Assembly (NCBI GenBank): GCA_034667545.1
Contig: JAXDJR010000003.1
Span: 1-14,572 of the forward strand
DNA: 14,572 bases
Direction of reading: 5' to 3'
From: DATAPE01 sp034667545
Lineage (GTDB): Bacteria; Actinomycetota; CADDZG01; WHSQ01
Numbering within the stretch: the stretch's first letter is position 1; each line of letters opens with the position of its first letter. Position numbers and translations under genes: made by a program. A model generated the notes under the pieces. It had not been told where the DNA came from. It saw only the letters and a list, made by a program, of their open reading frames with translations, and did no database searches. Shown here piece after piece: positions 8,583-13,145 of this stretch.

Positions 8583-8612
8583 AAAGCCGCCCGCCGGAAG
8601 GCGAGCGGCTTT
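8583..8612. terminator. Bidirectional rho-independent terminator between rmuC and csbD-like gene
   Basis: AAAGCCGC (8583-8590) pairs with GCGGCTTT (8605-8612). Inside, after one C/A mismatch, CGCC (8592-8595) pairs with GGCG (8600-8603) around a GGAA loop (GNRA type). The flanks are T-rich on the + side (TTTCTGTTCT) and A-rich on the left, which reads as a T-run on the - strand. It can therefore end both convergent transcripts. Confidence 0.88.
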
Positions 8613-8629
8613 CTGTTCTAGAGAGCTAT

Positions 8630-8809
8630 CTACTCGGTGCTCTTGAATGCGTCCTTGATGTTCTCGCCGGCCTGCTTCAGATTGCCTTTGGCCTGATCGG
8701 ACTTGCCCTTGGCTTCGAGGTCCTCGTTGCCGGTAGCGGACCCAACCTTCTCTTTGATGTTCCCCTTCATCTGCTGTGCGCTGTTCTTAGCCTTGTCCTC
8801 TTCGCTCAT
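8630..8809 (-). CDS. CsbD-like general stress protein
   Basis: Small, highly charged, alanine/lysine/glycine-rich 59-aa cytoplasmic protein of the CsbD family. These are stress-induced proteins of unknown molecular function, named from the sigma-B regulon of Bacillus subtilis. Family marks are MKGNIKEKVGSATGNEDLEAKG in the first half and SDQAKGNLKQAGENIKDAFK in the second, the usual internal repeat of K-G-x-x-K-x-x-x-G. ATG at 8807-8809 is preceded by AAAGGAGG (8814-8821, - strand), a near-ideal Shine-Dalgarno 4 nt away. A GTTT-N16-GGGTAC promoter lies just upstream. It converges on rmuC. Confidence 0.92.
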   Translation of the reverse strand: MSEEDKAKNSAQQMKGNIKEKVGSATGNEDLEAKGKSDQAKGNLKQAGENIKDAFKSTE

Positions 8810-8836
8810 TTCGCCTCCTTTCCGTCGGACCCGTAC

Positions 8837-8862
8837 GTACCCAGGAGGTCTGTTGCCGAAAC
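8837..8862 (-). promoter_or_regulatory. SigF/SigB-type general stress promoter of the csbD-like gene
   Basis: On the minus strand, GTTT (8859-8862) and GGGTAC (8837-8842) are separated by 16 nt. This matches the GTTT-N(about 15-17)-GGGTA form of sigma-B/sigma-F-class promoters. The -10 end is 27 nt from the ATG, leaving a leader of about 20 nt that just holds the Shine-Dalgarno. CsbD being a classic sigma-B target supports the call. An 8-nt palindrome GTACGTAC (8833-8840) overlaps the -10/start region and might be incidental. Confidence 0.65.
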
Positions 8863-9014
8863 GGCTCCGCCTTCACGGGGCCGCTCTGGAGCTCGGCTTG
8901 GCGGCGCCCAAGGCGGCCCCCTCTCCTTCGGCTCGAGTGCGTCTCATCGAGATCGCTGCATAGGGAGTGGCTCTTCGGTGTGAGTGAGCGGGCTGAACTG
9001 TCGTATCCCCCCTC

Positions 9015-9020
9015 TAGCAT
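9015..9020 (+). promoter_or_regulatory. Possible -10 box for the small-gene pair
   Basis: TAGCAT (TANNNT) lies 42 nt before the GTG start at 9063, giving a leader of about 36 nt that includes the strong ribosome site. A CTGAAC 16 nt upstream is only a partial -35 match. Tentative. Confidence 0.3.
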
Positions 9021-9049
9021 CCTCGATGTCGCGCAACCAAGGGCCGCTT

Positions 9050-9059
9050 GGAGGTGATC
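9050..9059 (+). promoter_or_regulatory. Unusually perfect Shine-Dalgarno fixing the GTG 9063 start
   Basis: GGAGGTGATC complements ten bases of the usual bacterial 16S rRNA 3' end. The GGAGG core lies 8 nt before GTG 9063. It selects this start over in-frame TTG 9048, GTG 9054 and ATG 9084, and implies strong translation of a tiny protein. Confidence 0.8.
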
Positions 9060-9062
9060 GTC

Positions 9063-9239
9063 GTGCCACGTGCACGCGAGAGCATGAAAGGCGGCAGGAA
9101 GAGCACCACGCCGCACTGCCGCACGTGTGGGAACGCCATCCGCGTGCCCCAAGGATGGGGCATCGGTCCGGCGGTTCGCCGTCACTACTGGGCCAAGCAC
9201 CCCGACGTGATGCAGAAGTCAGGGAGGTCAGGCGCATGA
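9063..9239 (+). CDS. Small C2H2-like putative zinc-binding protein, function unknown
   Basis: 58-aa basic protein not assigned to a named family. It has C19-x2-C22, then H41-x4-H46 (HCRTCG ... RRHYWAKH), a spacing that could bind one zinc ion in a C2H2-like fold. The basic N-terminus (R3, R5, K9, R12, K13) and R39/R40 would suit nucleic acid binding; that is inference. The GTG 9063 start is supported by a 10-nt Shine-Dalgarno. Its TGA overlaps the ATG of the next gene (ATGA), so the two are translationally coupled. The strong ribosome site, high third-position GC and coupling argue it is real despite its size. A zinc-ribbon adaptor or a toxin-antitoxin-like partner are alternatives with no direct support. 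Confidence 0.68.
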   Translation: MPRARESMKGGRKSTTPHCRTCGNAIRVPQGWGIGPAVRRHYWAKHPDVMQKSGRSGA

Positions 9240-9409
9240 GGCGCGAAGCGCAAAGCGCTCCCGACCTGGGTGACCTCGTGATCGTATTGCTCGCCAGCAC
9301 CTTGGCCGGGTTGCGGGACCGCCTCGCCGACGACGGCTTCGAAGGCGCGGCGGATGTCGTTGGCGACTTGGTTGAGCTGACCGACGACTACATCACGCAC
9401 GTCGCCTAG
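9236..9409 (+). CDS. Small acidic helical protein coupled to the zinc protein, function unknown
   Basis: 57-aa protein, not recognised. The start is ATG 9236, overlapping the upstream stop as ATGA, with AGGGAGG (9221-9227) 8 nt before. The frame is open further upstream, but this start has the ribosome site and coupling. A hydrophobic stretch (LVIVLLASTLAGL, about 14-26) precedes an acidic second half (ADDGFEGAADVVGDLVELTDD). The pattern suggests amphipathic helices, either a short membrane segment or a soluble helical hairpin. The opposite charge to its basic neighbour suggests the two proteins may bind each other; that is inference. A strong hairpin follows the stop. Confidence 0.65.
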   Translation: MRREAQSAPDLGDLVIVLLASTLAGLRDRLADDGFEGAADVVGDLVELTDDYITHVA

Positions 9410-9417
9410 GGGCAGCC

Positions 9418-9442
9418 CCCTTGCCAGCAGACGCTGCAAGGG
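9418..9442. terminator. Strong hairpin between convergent genes
   Basis: CCCTTGC (9418-9424) pairs with GCAAGGG (9436-9442). After one bulged C, AGC pairs with GCT around an AGAC loop, giving about 10 bp. It lies 9 nt past the 57-aa gene stop and 53 nt from the stop of the convergent peptidase gene. There is no T-run on either side, so it is a terminator-like structure and not a textbook one. Confidence 0.45.
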
Positions 9443-9495
9443 CGGGTTCGGAAACGCTCGGATCGCGACCGCGGAGTGTGTGCGGAGATGCGTGG

Positions 9496-10386
9496 TCACG
9501 GCTCCCTGACGGCGGCTCGGATGGACGCGGCGACGGCCTCGGTTGCAAGGTGGCCGAGGACGTCGACCGCCCCGTCGTCCAGAGACGGTCCCGGGGCAGC
9601 CACTGCAAACACCACATCTCCGTCGTAACGAGTATGCGCGGGCCTTATCGAGGTAGTGATCCCGTCAGATCCCCGGGCCGCAAGGAACCTGACCTCCCTC
9701 TTGCCAAGGCCGCCTTGGACCGCTACGAAAGCAAGGACCGTATTGGTCGGAGCACCGGAGACAGGAGCCGGTCGCTCGTAGGTGGGTTGCGGGTTGGTGG
9801 TGCCCTGCAGCACCGAGCCGTCGGGTGCTATGACGTCGCCGACCGCGTTGACCACCGCAAGCGCCGACACCCGAAGCGATCCAGAGTTCGCTTGGGCGAT
9901 GCCGAGCCCGCCGGGGGCCGCATGCTCCCGCCCCGCCCACTTTCCGACTGTGGCTCCCGTGCCGGCCCCGACCCTGCCGGTGGCGACCTCATCTTCGGAG
10001 GCGGCTTCGCACGCCGCCTGCCCTGCTGCTGCTCCGGGGCGCAGCGTCTTTCCGCCCACCTTCAGGTCGAAGATAACGGCGGCAGGCACGATGGGAACGA
10101 CCCCGCCCCCGGTGGCATACCCGATCCCTTTGTTCTCGAGCCAGGCCATGACGCCATCGGCGGCAGCGAGGCCGAATGCGCTGCCTCCGGTCAGCAACAC
10201 GGCGTGCACCTCTGTGAGCCTGCGGTCCACGTGTAAGGCGGCCAGCTCGCGCTCGCCTGGAGAGGAACCACGGATGTCACACGCAGCCACATTGCCCGGC
10301 GGAGGCAGCACCACCGTGCACCCGGTGCGCGCGTTGTCGTCCGTCCAGTGCCCGACGCGGAAACCGAAACCGAGTGTCGTTCCCAT
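9496..10386 (-). CDS. P1-family self-processing aminopeptidase/amidase (DmpA/NylC-like)
   Basis: N-terminal-nucleophile hydrolase of peptidase family P1, which includes D-aminopeptidase DmpA, beta-peptidyl aminopeptidases and nylon-oligomer hydrolase NylC. The precursor is expected to cut itself, exposing a Thr or Ser. Family marks in the 296 aa are LGFGFRVGHWTD, the ERELAALH-to-EVHAVLLTGGSAFGLAAADGV core, RVGAGTGATVGKW, and the cleavage-site-like PTNTVLAFVAV, where N215-T216 would be cut and T216 would act as nucleophile. ATG at 10384-10386 gives the usual start; the frame stays open upstream inside the neighbour gene. It begins 5 nt after the molybdopterin gene stop, so it is the last gene of that transcript. 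The true substrate is unknown. Confidence 0.88.
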   Translation of the reverse strand: MGTTLGFGFRVGHWTDDNARTGCTVVLPPPGNVAACDIRGSSPGERELAALHVDRRLTEVHAVLLTGGSAFGLAAADGVMAWLENKGIGYATGGGVVPIVPAAVIFDLKVGGKTLRPGAAAGQAACEAASEDEVATGRVGAGTGATVGKWAGREHAAPGGLGIAQANSGSLRVSALAVVNAVGDVIAPDGSVLQGTTNPQPTYERPAPVSGAPTNTVLAFVAVQGGLGKREVRFLAARGSDGITTSIRPAHTRYDGDVVFAVAAPGPSLDDGAVDVLGHLATEAVAASIRAAVREP

Positions 10387-10391
10387 CGGTC

Positions 10392-11276
10392 CTAGCCCTC
10401 TTGATACGAGTAGCGCTCTTCGAGCCACGGGTCTGCGTGATTGTGATATCCGCGGGTCTCCCAGTAACCTCGTTGGTCGTGGGTCAGCAGTTCGAGACTC
10501 CGCACCCACTTGACGCTCTTCCATCCGTACAGCCCAGCTACCAGCAAACGCAGTGGAAAGCCGTGCTCGGGGGTTAGATCGTGCGAATCGTGCGACCAGG
10601 TGACCAATGTGGCTTCGTCTAGGAGCACCTCGAGCGGCAGGTTGGCCGAGTAACCGTGCTCGCCATGAACGAGAACGTGCGACGCGTCGGGGGCCGGCTC
10701 TGCCCGTTGCATGAGCAGCTTCGTCTGCACGCCCCGCCAGAGGTTGTCCAGCTTGGTCCAACCTGTCACACAGTGGAAATCAGATCGAAGTTCGACGTTG
10801 GGAAACGCCCGCAGTTGGTCGTAGGTCATCTCGTAGCTTTGCTTGCAAGCCCCGCGCACCGTGAGGCGCCACGACTGTCTGTCGAAGCGGGGGATCGACC
10901 CTTCGTGGAGCACCGGCCAGCCACGCGTAACCCGCTGCCCAGGTGGGACCCGTCGGTCAACGCTGCTCTTTGGATGGATGGCGAGCTGGAGGACAGGGGA
11001 TCCGAGGCCGATCGTCTCCGTGGCGATACCGGTATCCGCTCCGCCGTTCATCGTCGAGGTTGTGGGCTCGGTCTTTCGTCGCTCTAGATCCTCCATACGG
11101 ATCCGGACCTGCTCGATGAGGGCAGCGTCCCCTTTGTGCTCTGCCAGCTCCAGTGCGCGTTGGTAGCGATCGCTAGCTCGCTCCGCGGCTCGCTGCTGAT
11201 TGGCCGGTGTTGCGTACTTCACGAAGTTGTCGGCCGTTTCAAGCAACCGGAAGATGTGTGCACGTTCGAGGTCCAC
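10392..11276 (-). CDS. Sulfite-oxidase-like molybdopterin oxidoreductase with extra N-terminal helical region
   Basis: The C-terminal two thirds (from about residue 105) is the oxidoreductase molybdopterin-binding domain of the sulfite oxidase/YedY group. It shows PPGQRVTRGWPVLHEG, WRLTVRG, RSDFHCVTGW with the molybdenum-ligand cysteine C169, LDNLWRGV, LPLEVLLDEATLV, HGFPLRLLVAGLYGWKSVKWV, and a tail ending in W-x-x-R-x-Y. No signal peptide or Tat motif is seen, so it may be cytoplasmic. The N-terminal ~70 residues are charged and helical with a TPR-like look (ASDRYQRALELAEHKGDAAL), not usual for this family. GTG 11276 is chosen (294 aa) because TAGACT ends 7 nt upstream; GTG 11300 (302 aa) is the alternative, and ATG 11051 would give only the catalytic part. 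It sits 123 nt after cytochrome b, its likely electron partner. The substrate is unknown. Confidence 0.85.
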   Translation of the reverse strand: MDLERAHIFRLLETADNFVKYATPANQQRAAERASDRYQRALELAEHKGDAALIEQVRIRMEDLERRKTEPTTSTMNGGADTGIATETIGLGSPVLQLAIHPKSSVDRRVPPGQRVTRGWPVLHEGSIPRFDRQSWRLTVRGACKQSYEMTYDQLRAFPNVELRSDFHCVTGWTKLDNLWRGVQTKLLMQRAEPAPDASHVLVHGEHGYSANLPLEVLLDEATLVTWSHDSHDLTPEHGFPLRLLVAGLYGWKSVKWVRSLELLTHDQRGYWETRGYHNHADPWLEERYSYQEG

Positions 11277-11283
11277 GCGCCAG

Positions 11284-11289
11284 AGTCTA
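11284..11289 (-). promoter_or_regulatory. Putative -10 box before the molybdopterin gene
   Basis: On the minus strand, TAGACT ends 7 nt before GTG 11276, matching the leaderless pattern elsewhere in the window. It would allow this gene and the peptidase to be transcribed separately from the cytochrome b. It lies inside the coding region if GTG 11300 is the true start. Confidence 0.35.
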
Positions 11290-11399
11290 GAAGCCTCCAC
11301 CCTAGGATCGGTCGATGACTTTCGAGTTTTTCCGCAGCGCAGTCTGACCTCTTGCCGGCTACCGCTACATCAGCGACGATCCACAAACGCGCAAAGCTC

Positions 11400-12119
11400 T
11401 CAGCGCGCCTCTTCCCCGGTGACCGGTAGCTGATCGGGCTCGGGGGTCTGGGGGGTCAATGGCACGGCAGAGGGACCGGCAGAGCTAGGTGCTTGTTCGT
11501 CCAGCCATTCCGGCCAGAGGCGCGCGGCGGTCTCGGTCCTGACCCGGCCCCCCCAATGCATCGATCGCCACACACCGCGATAGCCGGGCAGAAGACCGGA
11601 CGCGACGATGATGTGGCCGGCGATGATCGGTGCAAGCAAGTACGTCGTCCAGCGGTGGATGAACGCCAGCCGCACGAACAGCAGTCCTCCGTGCACGAAT
11701 ACCAATGCGATGCCCGAAGCGATCAACACCAGAAGGCCCCCGGCCAGGAGAAGGTTCGCGATCCGCTGTCCCGGGTCGAAGTGCCCGTCGTGCCTCCGAA
11801 ACTTACCGGTGACAGCCGCCTTCGGCCATCCCCAGAGCCAGGCAGCATCCCCGCGGCGGTAGCGGAAAGACTCGACAACGAAAGTCGCGATGCCCCGGAA
11901 ACCAAAGATGACAGCGGCGACTGTGAGGCCGGCGAGGACCCAGCCGGCGTCCTCGTGGATCACGATGTCCGGCCTGTTCAAAAGCCGCGCAAGAAAGCTC
12001 GCGCGGCCTTCTTGGCCTAAGTCGATCCATAGGCCGGTGCCGAGGGCCACGAAGGTAAAGAGATACACCCCCGCGTGGAACCACCGTGTTCGGCGCGCGT
12101 ACCTCTGCATGCCGGCCAT
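11400..12119 (-). CDS. Four-helix cytochrome b (formate dehydrogenase gamma/cytochrome b561-like)
   Basis: Membrane diheme-type cytochrome b that would pass electrons between the quinone pool and a partner oxidoreductase. Four hydrophobic segments are visible: WFHAGVYLFTFVALGTGLWI, GWVLAGLTVAAVIFGF, ANLLLAGGLLVLIASGIALVFV and YLLAPIIAGHIIVASGL. Candidate heme ligands are the histidines in RWFHAG, VIHEDAG, FIHRWTT and AGHIIVA. A GYRGVWRSMHWG segment follows helix 4, then a Pro-rich soluble tail. ATG at 12117-12119 (239 aa) is chosen, giving MAGMQRYARRTRWFH; the frame continues upstream only through the Gly-rich coding end of the lipoprotein gene. The start is 10 nt after the lipoprotein stop, so they are co-transcribed. 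The molybdopterin gene downstream is the expected partner. Confidence 0.87.
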   Translation of the reverse strand: MAGMQRYARRTRWFHAGVYLFTFVALGTGLWIDLGQEGRASFLARLLNRPDIVIHEDAGWVLAGLTVAAVIFGFRGIATFVVESFRYRRGDAAWLWGWPKAAVTGKFRRHDGHFDPGQRIANLLLAGGLLVLIASGIALVFVHGGLLFVRLAFIHRWTTYLLAPIIAGHIIVASGLLPGYRGVWRSMHWGGRVRTETAARLWPEWLDEQAPSSAGPSAVPLTPQTPEPDQLPVTGEEAR

Positions 12120-12129
12120 CTTCTGAGGC

Positions 12130-12564
12130 CTAGTAGCCGCCTCCACCGCCGCCTCCACCGCCGTTGCCGCCACCACCGCCACCGACGGTGACTGTGATGG
12201 TGTCCTTGGGGCCCGCGTCGGAATGGTCGGCGTGCCGCAAGGAAGCTTCGATCACGTGCTTTCCTGGAGACAGACCGGTGACCTGACATGTCGCCGACGT
12301 GCAGACCGAGTAGTTCGCCTGGCTTCCGTCGAAATACAAGTGATAGTGGTCATTCCCGCTAGAGGTCGGCCCCAGCGTGGCGCTCGAATTGACCTGGACC
12401 GTGAACGGCTCTGTGACCTTGGCGCCGTTGGAAGGGCTCATTATGGAAAAGCTCGTTCCGCCTGCCGCGGCCGTGGTGCCGCCGCCGTTGGTGTTGCTGC
12501 CGCAGGCGACTCCCATGAGTCCCACCGCGCCTACCACCATGAACCAACTCAATCGCCTTGTCAT
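12130..12564 (-). CDS. Secreted lipoprotein with Ig-like domain and glycine-rich tail
   Basis: 144-aa precursor, predicted to be lipidated and anchored outside the membrane. Its signal peptide is MTRRLSWFMVVGAVGLMGVAC, with a lipobox-like G-V-A-C at C21. A Gly/Thr/Ala linker leads to a beta-sandwich-like domain: FSIMSPSNGAKVTEPFTVQV, the His-rich DHYHLYFDG, two cysteines that may bond (C88, C93), LSPGKHVIEASLRHADHSDAG and DTITVTV. It ends in a run of 14 glycines broken by one Asn, plus a final Tyr. H73, H75 and later His/Asp residues could bind a metal, which is inference. ATG 12562-12564 has a strong GGAGG 8 nt upstream; an in-frame start 16 codons earlier lacks this. It is followed 10 nt later by the cytochrome b gene. 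The exact family was not confirmed. Confidence 0.82.
   Translation of the reverse strand: MTRRLSWFMVVGAVGLMGVACGSNTNGGGTTAAAGGTSFSIMSPSNGAKVTEPFTVQVNSSATLGPTSSGNDHYHLYFDGSQANYSVCTSATCQVTGLSPGKHVIEASLRHADHSDAGPKDTITVTVGGGGGGNGGGGGGGGGY
12136..12159. repeat. 12-bp tandem repeat coding the glycine tail
   Basis: GCCGCCTCCACC occurs twice in a row and is followed by more GCC/ACC triplets to about 12183. On the coding (minus) strand it encodes the poly-glycine end of the lipoprotein. It is prone to slippage, so tail length could differ between strains. Confidence 0.7.
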
Positions 12565-12630
12565 GTCTGTCGCCTCCTCAGCTCTGATCAACCGGCCACA
12601 GGTATTACGCACGTGGACAAGAAGAAGATT

Positions 12631-12644
12631 GAGGGCGGTCCCTC
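12631..12644 (-). terminator. Possible terminator after the 80-aa gene
   Basis: Read on the minus strand, GAGGG-ACCG-CCCTC is a 5-bp stem with a tetraloop, followed by AATCTTCTTCTTG, a moderately T-rich tail. It lies 58 nt past the stop of the 80-aa gene and 66 nt ahead of the lipoprotein start, so it could separate the two transcripts. Confidence 0.4.
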
Positions 12645-12702
12645 CGGCGTGTTGGAGATCGAGGGGCGAAGAAGGATACGAGGAGTTGTGGAGAAGACAG
12701 TC

Positions 12703-12945
12703 CTACTGGATATATGGAGGAACAGCTGGAAGGGGCACGCCGGGGTAGCGCTCGATCTCGCGTTCCAGATTCAACTTGACGTGGTCTTCCCGGTTACCCA
12801 GCTTGCGGCTCGTCTCCCGAAAACCCAGCTTCTGCAACCGCCGCACCTCGCCGGCGTGCGTCTTACGGACCTTTCCGTCGGCCGCGGTCAGATAGACGTC
12901 GAGAGTGAGCTTCTGAGTGACCTTCTTCTGCTTACCGTCTGCCAT
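12703..12945 (-). CDS. Conserved-looking small hypothetical protein (80 aa)
   Basis: Not recognised. The 80 residues begin with a Lys/Gln-rich stretch (MADGKQKKVTQK), then LTLDVYLTAADGKVRKTHAGEV, a basic RRLQKLGFRETSRKLG segment that looks helical, and a Pro-rich end (YPGVPLPAVPPYIQ). There is no membrane segment, signal peptide or cysteine, so it is probably cytoplasmic. Third codon positions are strongly G/C, as in the neighbours, which supports real coding. ATG at 12943-12945 has no clear Shine-Dalgarno but a TAGGCT box 8 nt upstream. It is the first - strand gene of the right cluster, separated from the lipoprotein by 138 nt. Confidence 0.6.
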   Translation of the reverse strand: MADGKQKKVTQKLTLDVYLTAADGKVRKTHAGEVRRLQKLGFRETSRKLGNREDHVKLNLEREIERYPGVPLPAVPPYIQ

Positions 12946-12953
12946 GGCCTGGG

Positions 12954-12959
12954 AGCCTA
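12954..12959 (-). promoter_or_regulatory. Putative -10 box of the 80-aa gene
   Basis: On the minus strand, TAGGCT (TANNNT) ends 8 nt before the ATG, giving a leaderless or nearly leaderless transcript. No convincing -35 was found. Confidence 0.35.
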
Positions 12960-13018
12960 ACAGCGGCAGCAGGCCGGGCTTTCAGATCGACGACGCGTTG
13001 TGAGAGCCCTAAGGTCCG

Positions 13019-13033
13019 GCCCCCGAACGGGGC
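13019..13033. other. GC-rich hairpin in the 12946-13145 intergenic region
   Basis: GCCCC (13019-13023) pairs with GGGGC (13029-13033) around CGAAC. A competing stem GAGCCC/GGGCTC is also possible. There is no T-run, so it is not a convincing terminator. The rest of this 200-nt gap shows only a weak TANNNT (TAGATT, 13109-13114) that might serve the aldehyde dehydrogenase. Confidence 0.3.
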
Positions 13034-13135
13034 TCCCGCCCTGATGGATCATGGCGCGGCAGTCAGCCCGCCCCGCTCGACGCGGACTTCCGGCCTCGCA
13101 CGACAGCGTAGATTTGGCGCATCCACCCGAGTCCG

Positions 13136-13141
13136 GAGGGG
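13136..13141 (+). promoter_or_regulatory. Ribosome binding site of the aldehyde dehydrogenase
   Basis: GGAGGG (within GGAGGGGAG) lies 4-5 nt upstream of ATG 13146 and fixes the start. Confidence 0.75.
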
Positions 13142-13145
13142 AGCC

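Noticed and set aside
8787..9200. 137-codon minus-strand frame upstream of the csbD-like gene
   Set aside because: It overlaps the csbD promoter and start and the small zinc gene; the product looks like shadow sequence.
9421..10236. 271-codon open frame on the plus strand
   Set aside because: It lies opposite the P1-family peptidase, which has clear family motifs. The plus product is Arg/Gly/Pro-rich with no domain.
11314..11424. Plus-strand ATG frame with one in-frame TGA, followed by protein-like residues (GYRYISDDPQTRKAL)
   Set aside because: I considered a selenocysteine codon or a gene remnant. It is only about 36 codons, runs into the cytochrome b gene on the other strand, and no SECIS-like hairpin or ribosome site is evident.
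12223..12960. 245-codon open frame on the plus strand
   Set aside because: It is antisense to the lipoprotein and the 80-aa gene, lacks motifs, and has no ribosome site. The minus-strand genes explain the codon bias.
13019..13033. Terminator call for the GC-rich hairpin
   Set aside because: There is no T-run and two competing stems, so it is listed only as a hairpin.
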